A stretch of 44,193 bases of DNA, from assembly GCA_001802795.1 (NCBI GenBank), contig MGZZ01000002.1, positions 1 to 44,193 of the forward strand, written 5' to 3'. Position numbers and translations under genes: made by a program. Below are positions 8,229 through 16,931 of this stretch, piece by piece; the stretch's first letter is position 1, and the number at the start of each line of letters is the position of its first letter. The stretch is from Ignavibacteria bacterium GWC2_36_12 (GTDB taxonomy: Bacteria; Bacteroidota; Ignavibacteria; Ignavibacteriales; Ignavibacteriaceae). Below the pieces are notes generated by a model. It was not told where the DNA came from and did not search any database. It worked only from the letters and a program-made list of their open reading frames with translations.

Positions 8229-8999
8229 ATGAAAGTAGTAATTCTTGCCGGCGGGTTGGGGACGCGCCTGAGTGAAGAAACTTCAATTAAGCCGAAACCG
8301 ATGGTCGAAATAGGTGGTAAGCCAATACTCTGGCATATAATGAAAATATATTCTTACTATGGATTCAATGAGTTCATAATATGTCTTGGATATAAGGGTT
8401 ATGTTATAAAAGAATATTTTGCAAATTATTTTATACATCAATCGGATATTACTATTGACATGGAAAATAATAAGATTGAAACACACAATCATCATGCAGA
8501 ACCCTGGAAAGTAACATTAATTGATACAGGCGATAAAACATTAACCGGCGGAAGAATTCTTAGAATAAAAGAGTATGTAAAAAACGAAACTTTTATGATG
8601 ACATACGGTGATGGAGTTGCTAACGTAAATATAAAAAACTTAATTAAAAGGCATAGGGAAAAAAACAAAATTGCAACAGTTACAGCAGCTCAACCTTTTG
8701 GTAGATTCGGTTCATTGGATATAGATAAAGATAATAATGTAAGACATTTTATTGAGAAGCCTGCTGGCGATGGAGCTTGGGTAAATGCAGGCTTTTTTGT
8801 GCTTGAAACGGCTGTATTTAAATATATTGAACATGATTTAATATCTTTCGAAAGAGAACCTCTTGAGAAGGTCGCAAAAGAAAATCAATTGGCAGCCTTT
8901 CATCATAAAGGATTCTGGATGCCGATGGATAAGCTTTCCGATAAGGTAGAACTCGAAAAATTATGGGATAGTGGTAAAGCACCATGGAAAATTTGGTAG
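8229..8999 (+). CDS. rfbF: Glucose-1-phosphate cytidylyltransferase
   Basis: A 256-residue sugar nucleotidyltransferase that makes CDP-glucose from CTP and glucose-1-phosphate, the entry step of CDP-3,6-dideoxyhexose synthesis. The N-terminus LAGGLGTRLSEETSIKPKPM carries the GxGTRL nucleotide loop and the KPKPM motif; MTYGDGVAN is the metal-binding region, and GFFVLE follows. The length is normal for RfbF/DdhA. It is the first intact gene of the cluster, 32 nt from rfbG. Confidence 0.95.
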   Translation: MKVVILAGGLGTRLSEETSIKPKPMVEIGGKPILWHIMKIYSYYGFNEFIICLGYKGYVIKEYFANYFIHQSDITIDMENNKIETHNHHAEPWKVTLIDTGDKTLTGGRILRIKEYVKNETFMMTYGDGVANVNIKNLIKRHREKNKIATVTAAQPFGRFGSLDIDKDNNVRHFIEKPAGDGAWVNAGFFVLETAVFKYIEHDLISFEREPLEKVAKENQLAAFHHKGFWMPMDKLSDKVELEKLWDSGKAPWKIW

Positions 9000-9031
9000 T
9001 CTAAAAATTAATTACATTAGATGAATCAAAG

Positions 9032-10132
9032 ATGAAAAATCTTTTTGGTGGTGTTTATAAAAATAAAAAAGTTGTAATTACGGGTGACACGGGCTTTAAG
9101 GGTTCGTGGCTTGCAATCTGGCTCAAAGAATTAGGCGCTGATGTTTATGGATACGCACTACCTCCAAAGAGGGAAAAAGATAATTTTGTTACGACCAGAT
9201 TAAATGAAATTATTCATCATGAAGATGGTGATATAAGAGATAAAAAACATTTATTGGATTTTTTTAAAACAATTAAACCTGAAATTGCTTTTCATTTAGC
9301 AGCACAACCACTTGTAATAGATTCCTATAATGACCCGCATTATACATTTGAAACAAACTTGATGGGGACGGTTAATTTTTTTGAAGCAGTGAGGGAAACG
9401 AAATCTGTTAAAGTCGCCGTTAATATTACCAGTGATAAGTGTTATCAAAATAATGAATGGAATATGGGTTATAAGGAAACAGATGCTATGGGTGGTAAAG
9501 ATCCTTACAGTGCTTCAAAAGGGTGTTCTGAATTAATTACGCATTCGTACTTGAATTCATTTTTTCTAAAAGAAGGAAGTGCAAATGTTGCCTCAGCAAG
9601 AGCCGGAAATGTTATTGGCGGAGGGGATTGGGCTGAGAACAGAATTGTTCCGGATTTTTTTAGGGCAATAAAAAATGGAGCAACATTATTTCTTCGTTAC
9701 CCGGATGCAACAAGACCCTGGCAGCATGTTTTAGAGCCATTAGGCGGCTATTTACTTCTTGCTTCAAAATTGTTTTCTGAAGGGAAGAAATTTCAAGGCG
9801 GTTGGAATTTCGGACCAAGGGATCAAGACAATTTTTCGGTGAAAGACCTTATTGCGAATATTATTAATAAAAGTGGTACAGGGGTATATGATATTGATAA
9901 AGTAAATGAAAAAGTACAAGAAGCAGGTTTATTAAAATTAGATATTGCAAAAGCACAAAATTACCTCGGTTGGAATCCTGTCTTAGACTTTGATGAAACG
10001 GTTAAAATGACTGTTTATGGTTATACTGATGAGAATAGTCATGATAACCTTTATGAAAAAAGGGTAAAGCAAATAAATGAGTATTTGTCGATAGCTGCAA
10101 TAAAAAATATTGCTTGGGTTGAGAATGGGTGA
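9032..10132 (+). CDS. rfbG: CDP-glucose 4,6-dehydratase
   Basis: A 366-residue extended SDR enzyme converting CDP-glucose to CDP-4-keto-6-deoxyglucose. The NAD-binding loop is GDTGFKGSWL (residues 18-27), TSDKCYQN follows at 133-140, and the catalytic YSASK has Y159 and K163. The length and the GFKGSWL variant of the Rossmann motif are specific for RfbG. It sits between rfbF and rfbH as in other dideoxyhexose clusters. Confidence 0.95.
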   Translation: MKNLFGGVYKNKKVVITGDTGFKGSWLAIWLKELGADVYGYALPPKREKDNFVTTRLNEIIHHEDGDIRDKKHLLDFFKTIKPEIAFHLAAQPLVIDSYNDPHYTFETNLMGTVNFFEAVRETKSVKVAVNITSDKCYQNNEWNMGYKETDAMGGKDPYSASKGCSELITHSYLNSFFLKEGSANVASARAGNVIGGGDWAENRIVPDFFRAIKNGATLFLRYPDATRPWQHVLEPLGGYLLLASKLFSEGKKFQGGWNFGPRDQDNFSVKDLIANIINKSGTGVYDIDKVNEKVQEAGLLKLDIAKAQNYLGWNPVLDFDETVKMTVYGYTDENSHDNLYEKRVKQINEYLSIAAIKNIAWVENG

Positions 10133-10180
10133 CAATTAACTGGTAAAAAGTAAAAAGCTATAGAAAAAGAAAATAGATTT

Positions 10181-11491
10181 ATGAATCATAAAGAAATAAG
10201 AAAACAAATATTAGGATTAACAACCCAATATTACACTGAAAGATTTGCAAACGAAAAATTTGAAAAAGGGAAAACACGGGTAAACTACGCCGGTAGAGTT
10301 TTTGACGAAAAGGAGTTAGTTAACTTAGTTGATGCAGCACTCGATTTTTGGTTAACAGAAGGGAGATACTCTGAAGCATTCGCCGAAAAAATATCAGAGC
10401 TTTTAGGCATCTCAAATGTTATACTTGTTAATTCCGGATCATCAGCTAACCTTGCAGCGTTTTCTGCCTTAACATCAGAAAAACTGGGGGATAAAAGATT
10501 AAAACCCGGAGATGAAGTAATTTCAGCGGCAGCTAGCTTTCCTTCAACGGTTACACCAATTATTCAGAATAATATGATTCCCGTTTTTGTTGATGTTGAT
10601 ATTCCAACATACAACATCGACATTAATATGATGGAAAAAGCTATTTCAGAAAAAACACGCTGCATTTTTTTAGCTCATACACTCGGCAATCCTTTTGATA
10701 TAAATGCTGTAATGAAATTAGCTAAAGAATATAATCTTTGGGTAATTGAGGATAACTGCGATGCTTTTGGAAGTAAATATAGGGGGAAATATACCGGTAC
10801 ATTTGGACATATTTCAACAATAAGCTTTTATCCTGCGCATCATATTACGACCGGGGAAGGTGGGGCTGTTTTAACTAATGACGAACAGCTTGCTAAAATT
10901 ATTAAGTCATTTAGAGACTGGGGGCGTGATTGCTATTGTGCCGGAGGAGAAAACAATACATGCGGAAAAAGATTTTCTCAACAATTCGGAACTCTTCCTT
11001 TTGGATATGATCACAAATATGTCTATTCGGAAATTGGTTACAATTTAAAGATGACTGACATGCAAGCCGCTATAGGTGCCGCACAAATTGATAAGCTGCC
11101 GATGTTTTGTAAAAAGAGAAAAGAAAACTTTAACAGATACAATCAGATTTTTGAAAAGTATTCTGATTTTTTAATTCTTCCGGAAGCCACAGAACATTCG
11201 GATCCAGCTTGGTTTAGTTATATAGTTTCGGTAAAAGAAGATGCACCTTTTAAAAGAGACCAAATTGCTAAATACTTGAACGATAACTTAATCGAAACAA
11301 GAAATTTATTTGGAGGAAACATAGTAAGACAACCGGCGTTTATTGGAAAGGACTTCAGAATAGCTGAGCATCTGAACAATTCCGATTACATTATGAATAA
11401 TACTTTTTTCCTTGGGACATATCCCGGGATTACTAGAGAGAAATTGGATTATTTTGAAAGCACACTTGATAATTTCATACGTAAATACTAA
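10181..11491 (+). CDS. rfbH: CDP-4-keto-6-deoxyglucose 3-dehydrase (E1)
   Basis: A 436-residue PMP- and [2Fe-2S]-dependent dehydrase that removes the C-3 hydroxyl. The usual PLP lysine is replaced by histidine in SFYPAHHITTGEGG (H220, H221), the hallmark of E1. Cysteines C193, C251, C253 and C261 reproduce the C-X57-C-X-C-X7-C iron-sulfur motif exactly. All key residues are present, so it should be active if it receives electrons from an E3-type reductase, presumably the next gene. Confidence 0.96.
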   Translation: MNHKEIRKQILGLTTQYYTERFANEKFEKGKTRVNYAGRVFDEKELVNLVDAALDFWLTEGRYSEAFAEKISELLGISNVILVNSGSSANLAAFSALTSEKLGDKRLKPGDEVISAAASFPSTVTPIIQNNMIPVFVDVDIPTYNIDINMMEKAISEKTRCIFLAHTLGNPFDINAVMKLAKEYNLWVIEDNCDAFGSKYRGKYTGTFGHISTISFYPAHHITTGEGGAVLTNDEQLAKIIKSFRDWGRDCYCAGGENNTCGKRFSQQFGTLPFGYDHKYVYSEIGYNLKMTDMQAAIGAAQIDKLPMFCKKRKENFNRYNQIFEKYSDFLILPEATEHSDPAWFSYIVSVKEDAPFKRDQIAKYLNDNLIETRNLFGGNIVRQPAFIGKDFRIAEHLNNSDYIMNNTFFLGTYPGITREKLDYFESTLDNFIRKY

Positions 11492-11499
11492 ACAATTCT

Positions 11500-12186
11500 T
11501 TGGCTATCGTAAAAAAATATAAAGCGAAAGTAGAAGAAATTAAAAATCCTTTCCCTGATATTTATACTGTTACTTTTTCTTCAGATAAAAGATTTCAATT
11601 TTTGCCGGGACAATTTTTACACTTAGCCTTAGACGAATATGACGGCATTGGTCAATGGCCTGAATCAAGATGCTTCTCAATGCAGAGTAGTCCAATTGAA
11701 CCGCAAATAACCATCACATTCTCGATAAAAGGTAGATTTACAAAACGGATAGCTGATAAATTGTACGAAGGAAAAGAAGTCTGGCTTAAGCTGCCTTACG
11801 GCGACTTATTTTCTCAAGCTCATTCATTAAATAATTGTGTTTTTATTGCAGGAGGAACCGGAATTACTCCCTACCTGTCCCTTTTTACTGATGGATCATT
11901 TGCAAAATATGTTAAGCCGGTGTTGTATTTCGGAGCCAGGTCACAACAATATAATATTTACAATAAAGAATTAGAAAAAACTAAAATAATAAACTACGGT
12001 ATCTCAATTAAAACATTTTATGAAAATATTGATGGTTTTCTTAAAATTGAAGAAATTTTTAATGATTACGGTAATTTAGCTACTTATTTTATTTCTGGTC
12101 CTCCATTGATGATAAAATCATTTAAGAATTTTTTATTGTCAAAGGAATTAGAAGAAAAAAAAATCAGAACGGATGAGTGGGAATAA
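11500..12186 (+). CDS. FAD/NAD(P)H reductase, E3-like, lacking the ferredoxin domain
   Basis: A 228-residue ferredoxin-reductase-fold protein. SRCFSMQSSP (R57, S60) is the flavin-binding RxxS region and IAGGTGITP (from residue 116) binds the nicotinamide cofactor. Its position directly after rfbH points to the CDP-6-deoxy-delta-3,4-glucoseen reductase role. Known E3 proteins (AscD/DdhD) are about 330 residues with an N-terminal plant-type [2Fe-2S] domain that is absent here; no CxxxxCxxC cluster is present. The start is TTG at 11500, 8 nt after rfbH; no ATG start fits. Confidence 0.8.
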   Translation: MAIVKKYKAKVEEIKNPFPDIYTVTFSSDKRFQFLPGQFLHLALDEYDGIGQWPESRCFSMQSSPIEPQITITFSIKGRFTKRIADKLYEGKEVWLKLPYGDLFSQAHSLNNCVFIAGGTGITPYLSLFTDGSFAKYVKPVLYFGARSQQYNIYNKELEKTKIINYGISIKTFYENIDGFLKIEEIFNDYGNLATYFISGPPLMIKSFKNFLLSKELEEKKIRTDEWE

Positions 12187-12223
12187 TTCGTGAAATTTAT
12201 TTTAATTCGTGAAATTTATTTTT
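12185..12223. repeat. Perfect 19-bp tandem duplication in the intergenic gap
   Basis: AATTCGTGAAATTTATTTT occurs twice back to back, filling the gap between the E3-like reductase and the next gene and abutting its ATG. Perfect identity suggests a recent slippage or duplication. It sets the spacing ahead of the start codon. Confidence 0.85.
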
Positions 12224-12224
12224 A

Positions 12225-13139
12225 ATGAAAACAATATTGCTGACAGGAGCTACCGGGTTTATAGGATCAAATTTATTAGAGACAATACTTTCTGAAAATT
12301 ATAATGTTGTAGGGCTTAAGAGATCTACCTCAGATATTTGGCGAATAAAAGAATTTTTAAGTGATAGCAGATTAAAACTAATTGATATTGATAAAGTTCC
12401 ATTAGATAATATATTTACCAAAGAACATATCGATATACTTATCCATTCTGCATGGAGTGGTGTAAAAGCTGAAGATAGAAATTCCTTAATATTACAATTA
12501 GATAATTTTGATTTTGCAGTAAGATTATACCACCTGGCAATTAATGCCGGCGTTAATAAAATAATTTCACTTGGTTCACGAGCAGAATACGGTGATTATG
12601 AAGGAAGAGTTGATGAGAACTATCCATGCAATCCCACAGATGCTTACGGTATAGCAAAAATGTTTACAAGCAGATTATTACAAACATTAGCTGAGCAATC
12701 GAATACTAAATGGTTCTGGATCAGACTTTTTTCTTTATTTGGGCCGAAAGAAGATGGTAAATGGCTTTTACCGTTTGCAATAAATAAGATGCTAGACAAT
12801 GAAGCAATCAATTTGACAGGATGTGAACAAAGATATGATTATTTATTTGTTAAAGATTTTTGCAAAGGCATTATTTTGTTGATGAATAGTGAAATTAGCG
12901 GGATTTATAATTTATCTTCAAATAATTCTATGCAGCTTAAAGAAATTTTGTTCCTTATTAAAGATATTCTTAAGTCTAAATCAAAACTTAATTTTGGCGC
13001 GCTCGAATACAGAAAAAATCAGGTAATACACATGGAGGGTGACTCAGCTAAATTTTATAATGAAACGAACTTTTCAATTTCACCCTTAATTAATAGTTTA
13101 ACTGAAACAATCAATTATTATAGGAATATTAAAGTCTAA
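12225..13139 (+). CDS. NAD(P)-dependent SDR reductase/epimerase, candidate YerF-like ketoreductase
   Basis: A 304-residue extended SDR. GATGFIG (residues 8-14) is the cofactor loop and YGIAK (Y141, K145) the catalytic pair. Its family does not fix the substrate. Lying between the dideoxy-sugar genes and a YerE-like thiamine enzyme, it is a reasonable candidate for the reductase that acts on the branched 4-keto sugar (YerF role in yersiniose synthesis), or for a 4-ketoreductase giving abequose- or paratose-like products. The gap to the thiamine-enzyme gene is only 4 nt. Confidence 0.75.
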   Translation: MKTILLTGATGFIGSNLLETILSENYNVVGLKRSTSDIWRIKEFLSDSRLKLIDIDKVPLDNIFTKEHIDILIHSAWSGVKAEDRNSLILQLDNFDFAVRLYHLAINAGVNKIISLGSRAEYGDYEGRVDENYPCNPTDAYGIAKMFTSRLLQTLAEQSNTKWFWIRLFSLFGPKEDGKWLLPFAINKMLDNEAINLTGCEQRYDYLFVKDFCKGIILLMNSEISGIYNLSSNNSMQLKEILFLIKDILKSKSKLNFGALEYRKNQVIHMEGDSAKFYNETNFSISPLINSLTETINYYRNIKV

Positions 13140-13143
13140 TTAA

Positions 13144-14874
13144 ATGAAAGTCTCCGATTATATTGCAGAGTTTTTAGAATCGCAAAGAATTACCTGTGTT
13201 TTTGAATTGGCAGGGGGAATGATAACACATTTGTTAGACTCACTACATCGTAAAGGAAAAATAAAAATTGTAAGTATGCATCATGAGCAAGGTGCTGCAT
13301 TTGCGGCAGATGCCTTTGGTCGAATTACAGGTTTACCTGGTATTGCTTTAGCAACAAGTGGACCTGGTGCAACAAATCTACTAACTGGAATTGCTAGTTG
13401 CTATTTCGATTCATCACCTGCAATATTTATAACCGGGCAAGTAAATACGCATGAGCAAAAAGGGAATAAAGATATCCGTCAGCTGGGTTTTCAAGAGACT
13501 GATATTGTTAAAATGGCTCTACCAATTACAAAAAAAACTTTTAGTGTTAAAACAAGCGAAGATGTTCCAAGAATCTTTGAGGAAGCCTTTCAAGTTGCAA
13601 TATCAGGACGGCCCGGCCCGGTTTTAATAGATTTACCAATGAACTTACAAAGAGGCGAAGTAAACATTTTCAATTTTGATAAAATCAAAAAGCATGCAAA
13701 TAATACTATTGATAATATTGCAAAAAAGGATTTAGATCAGATAATTGAAAAATTAATTCAGGCGAAGAGACCATTGATTTTAGCCGGTAGAGGTATACGT
13801 TCGGGTTTCGTTCTTGATGAATTTATAAAATTTGTTGAAAAGATTAATATACCTGTAGTTTCTTCATTACTTGCTGTCGATGTCTTACCATTTAATCACC
13901 CTTTGCGTGTTGGTTTTATTGGAAGTTATGGAAATAGATGGGCAAATATTGCATTAGGGACTTGTGACTGTTTGTTGGTATTGGGAAGCCGGTTAGATAT
14001 TAGGCAGACAGGCGCTGATGTTGATTCATTTAGTAAAGATAAAACGATAATTCATATTGATATTGAAAAAACAGAAATTAACAATAGGGTTAAAACAAAA
14101 ATTGGTATTAATACTGACCTTAATGTCTTTTTAAAGCAAATCAATAATGCAATTGCAAGGATACAATTTCCTCTAAAAAAAGAATGGTTAAATACTATTA
14201 CTGAATTAAGATCAGCATGGCCTGATATAAAAGAGTTAAATAATATTGAAGGCATTAACCCCAATGTTTTTGTTCATAAACTTTCTGAAAAAGCTAACCG
14301 AGTAAAATATTTTATTGCAGATGTTGGAAATCATCAAATGTGGGCTGCACAATCATTAGAATTATCTAAAGAACAATTATTTATTACCTCAGGCGGTATG
14401 GGAGCTATGGGTTTTGGATTGCCGGCTGCGATAGGTGCTGCAATTGCAAGTAATAACTCAAGCACTGTTGTCATAGCCGGCGATGGTGGATTTCAAGTTA
14501 ATATCCAGGAACTTCAAACTATTGTTAGTAATAAATTACCAATAAAAATTATTGTACTGAACAATAATTGCCTTGGCATGATCAGGCAGTTTCAGGATAG
14601 TTATTTTGATAGCCGTTATCAATCTACTTATTGGGGATATGGCTCACCGGATTTTGAAAAAGTTGGTAAAGCCTATGGTATTGATTCCAAAACAATATCG
14701 GGCGAAAATGAATTTGATGAAGCGCTTAAATGGTTTTTTGATGACGATGATGAAACGAAATTATTACAAGTTATGATTGATGTGCATACTAATGCGTATC
14801 CAAAATTAGCATTTGGCAAGCCAATTGCTGAAATGGAACCATTTTCTAAACCCTTAGATATAGAGGGGACGTGA
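13144..14874 (+). CDS. Thiamine-diphosphate enzyme, acetolactate-synthase-like (YerE candidate)
   Basis: A 576-residue protein with the three-domain layout of the acetohydroxyacid synthase/pyruvate oxidase family. HHEQGAAFAADA carries the catalytic Glu (E48); GDGGF (residues 446-450) with NNN about 25 residues later is the ThDP-Mg motif. The cell's branched-chain amino acid synthase would normally sit with ilvN/ilvC, absent here. In a CDP-4-keto-3,6-dideoxyglucose cluster the known parallel is YerE, which attaches a two-carbon unit from pyruvate to C-3. The function is inferred from context; the family is clear. Confidence 0.82.
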   Translation: MKVSDYIAEFLESQRITCVFELAGGMITHLLDSLHRKGKIKIVSMHHEQGAAFAADAFGRITGLPGIALATSGPGATNLLTGIASCYFDSSPAIFITGQVNTHEQKGNKDIRQLGFQETDIVKMALPITKKTFSVKTSEDVPRIFEEAFQVAISGRPGPVLIDLPMNLQRGEVNIFNFDKIKKHANNTIDNIAKKDLDQIIEKLIQAKRPLILAGRGIRSGFVLDEFIKFVEKINIPVVSSLLAVDVLPFNHPLRVGFIGSYGNRWANIALGTCDCLLVLGSRLDIRQTGADVDSFSKDKTIIHIDIEKTEINNRVKTKIGINTDLNVFLKQINNAIARIQFPLKKEWLNTITELRSAWPDIKELNNIEGINPNVFVHKLSEKANRVKYFIADVGNHQMWAAQSLELSKEQLFITSGGMGAMGFGLPAAIGAAIASNNSSTVVIAGDGGFQVNIQELQTIVSNKLPIKIIVLNNNCLGMIRQFQDSYFDSRYQSTYWGYGSPDFEKVGKAYGIDSKTISGENEFDEALKWFFDDDDETKLLQVMIDVHTNAYPKLAFGKPIAEMEPFSKPLDIEGT

Positions 14875-15050
14875 TTGATATAATTAAAAAACTTAACTTT
14901 GAATTTCTACTGTAGCGTCGCTTATCATATTATCTGTTTGAAAAGAATCCATTTATAATTTGTAATGCATTTTATTTTAAGGCAAAGAAACACTCAAGTA
15001 AAAAATAATTCTTTTATATAGCAATTATAATTTACATAATGAGTTAACAA

Positions 15051-16073
15051 ATGATAAAAGCAATTCTAAAAAAATCTTTAAGTATTGAAAAAAGGAATAA
15101 ATTAGTATTTATACTTAGAAAAATCGAAGAATATTTTTATAATACAATTGATATCCTATTATATCCATTTACAATCTTAATGGCGATTCTATTCAAGTAT
15201 TTTAGGAAACACTCCCTTAAGAATTTCCCTTTTACTAAAAGAATTTTATTAAAGGTTGGTGTTTTCCCTATATTGGATCATTATTATGAACCTCTTTTTA
15301 ATCATAAACATCTTCGATATTCGCTTCGACTAAATAGAAGTTTACCCGGTATTGACTTTAATGATAATGAACAATTAGAAATTTTGGAGAAATTTAATTA
15401 TAATAATGAATTATTAGAATTCCCTATTGAAAAGAAACATGATGCAATTGAATATTGTTACAATACCGGCGCATTTTTATCTGGCGATGCTGAATACTTG
15501 TATAATATGATTCGATTATTTAAACCAAAAAGAATAATTGAAATTGGTAGTGGTAGTTCAACTTTAATGGCAAAGAATTCAATTGAAAAAAATAAAAATG
15601 AAAATAGTGATTATATCTGTGAACAAATATGCATTGAACCTTATGAACAACCTTGGTTAGAGCAAATGAGAGTGCAAGTTATTCGAAAAAATGTAGAGAC
15701 TATTGAGTTGAATTTCTTTTCATCACTTGAAAAGAATGATATACTTTTCATTGATTCTTCTCATATTATTCGTCCGCAAGGTGATGTATTATTTGAATAT
15801 TTAGAGATTTTACCGTCATTAAACGAAGGAGTTATTGTCCATATTCACGATATTTTTACTCCTAAAGATTATCTTGATGAGTGGTTCAGTGAAAATTTTT
15901 GGAACGAACAATATCTTCTTGAAGCATTTCTTTCATTTAATAAATCTTTTAGAATTATTGGCGCAACTAATTATTTATCTCATAAGTTTAATAAACAGTT
16001 TTCCGAAAAATGTCCTATTTATAAAATGCAAACGGGACGTGAACCGGGCTCATTTTGGATAATTAAAAATTAA
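15051..16073 (+). CDS. Class I SAM-dependent methyltransferase
   Basis: A 340-residue protein. RIIEIGSGSSTL (residues 161-172) is the SAM-binding motif I, and LFIDSSHIIRPQGDV and VIVHIHDIF match later motifs of the Methyltransf_24-type family often found in polysaccharide clusters. The first ~100 residues are basic, with a hydrophobic stretch near 40-50 that may associate with the membrane. The acceptor is probably a sugar hydroxyl but is not determinable. It is preceded by a 176-bp AT-rich gap. Confidence 0.78.
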   Translation: MIKAILKKSLSIEKRNKLVFILRKIEEYFYNTIDILLYPFTILMAILFKYFRKHSLKNFPFTKRILLKVGVFPILDHYYEPLFNHKHLRYSLRLNRSLPGIDFNDNEQLEILEKFNYNNELLEFPIEKKHDAIEYCYNTGAFLSGDAEYLYNMIRLFKPKRIIEIGSGSSTLMAKNSIEKNKNENSDYICEQICIEPYEQPWLEQMRVQVIRKNVETIELNFFSSLEKNDILFIDSSHIIRPQGDVLFEYLEILPSLNEGVIVHIHDIFTPKDYLDEWFSENFWNEQYLLEAFLSFNKSFRIIGATNYLSHKFNKQFSEKCPIYKMQTGREPGSFWIIKN

Positions 16074-16107
16074 ATAGAATAATTATAATAGACGGTTTTA
16101 TAATTTA

Positions 16108-16929
16108 ATGGGTATTTCAGCTTTTCTCCCGGTATTTAATGAAGAAAAAAGAATTGAATATTCACTCATTTCTTTACAATGGTGTGATGAAGTTATTTTA
16201 TTGGATAAAAACAGTACTGATGGCACTATAGACCTTGCAAAAAAATATGGTGCAAAAATATATTTGATGGAGAATTCAGATAATTATAATCCATTAGAAT
16301 TGAATTATCTAATTAAATATTGCAAAAAGGAATGGGTGATTTTATTTACTGCAAGCGATCTTATTCATCCTCAACTTGCTTCTGAAATTAAAAGATTAAC
16401 AGACAAAGATGATTTCGATTACGATGTTATCGAAGTTCCATTTAAACGGTACATACTGGGTATTGAAGATAAAAGATCTCCATGGAAATCTGGTTATGCC
16501 TCCATGGTTTTCCGGAAAAATATTCTAAAAATAAATAACGATAGAGTACATGATGCCCTAAATTTAGATACAGAAAAGCGTTACAAATTGAAAGGTCCAA
16601 AGGATCAATGTATATATCACCTTACGCATGAAACTGTTGATTCCATGATGAATCGTCATTTAAGATATTGGCGGGCAGAAGCCCAATTTGCAGGTAATGA
16701 GACTTTGAAAAAAGCATTTTATTCTGTTTTATATGCAATCAAAACAATTATTATAAATCGCAAATCGTTTTTATTGGGATGGAAGGGGGTAATGCTAGGG
16801 TTTGCATTTATTACCTACTATATGATGTCGTTTGTTTATAAATGGGAAAAAAAATATTCTACAGCAGAGAAAACATACACAGATATTAGAAAACAAATTC
16901 ACAATGATTGGGCAAACCATAAGAAATAA
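16108..16929 (+). CDS. GT2 family glycosyltransferase (WaaE/KdtX-like)
   Basis: 273 residues with a GT-A fold start: ISAFLPVFNEEKRIEYSL and DEVILLDKNSTDGT, the nucleotide-binding loop (residues 31-40). The C-terminal half has an amphipathic/hydrophobic helix (MLGFAFITYYMMSFVYKW) suggesting membrane association. The compact size and the INNDRVHDAL region resemble LPS core GT2 enzymes of the WaaE group. It lies 2 nt before the flippase gene, so the two are probably translated together. Confidence 0.82.
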   Translation: MGISAFLPVFNEEKRIEYSLISLQWCDEVILLDKNSTDGTIDLAKKYGAKIYLMENSDNYNPLELNYLIKYCKKEWVILFTASDLIHPQLASEIKRLTDKDDFDYDVIEVPFKRYILGIEDKRSPWKSGYASMVFRKNILKINNDRVHDALNLDTEKRYKLKGPKDQCIYHLTHETVDSMMNRHLRYWRAEAQFAGNETLKKAFYSVLYAIKTIIINRKSFLLGWKGVMLGFAFITYYMMSFVYKWEKKYSTAEKTYTDIRKQIHNDWANHKK

Positions 16930-16931
16930 GC

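Noticed and set aside
13144-14874. Housekeeping acetolactate synthase (ilvB)
   Set aside because: No ilvN or ilvC nearby and it lies inside a CDP-sugar cluster, so a sugar-modifying role is more likely, though not proven.
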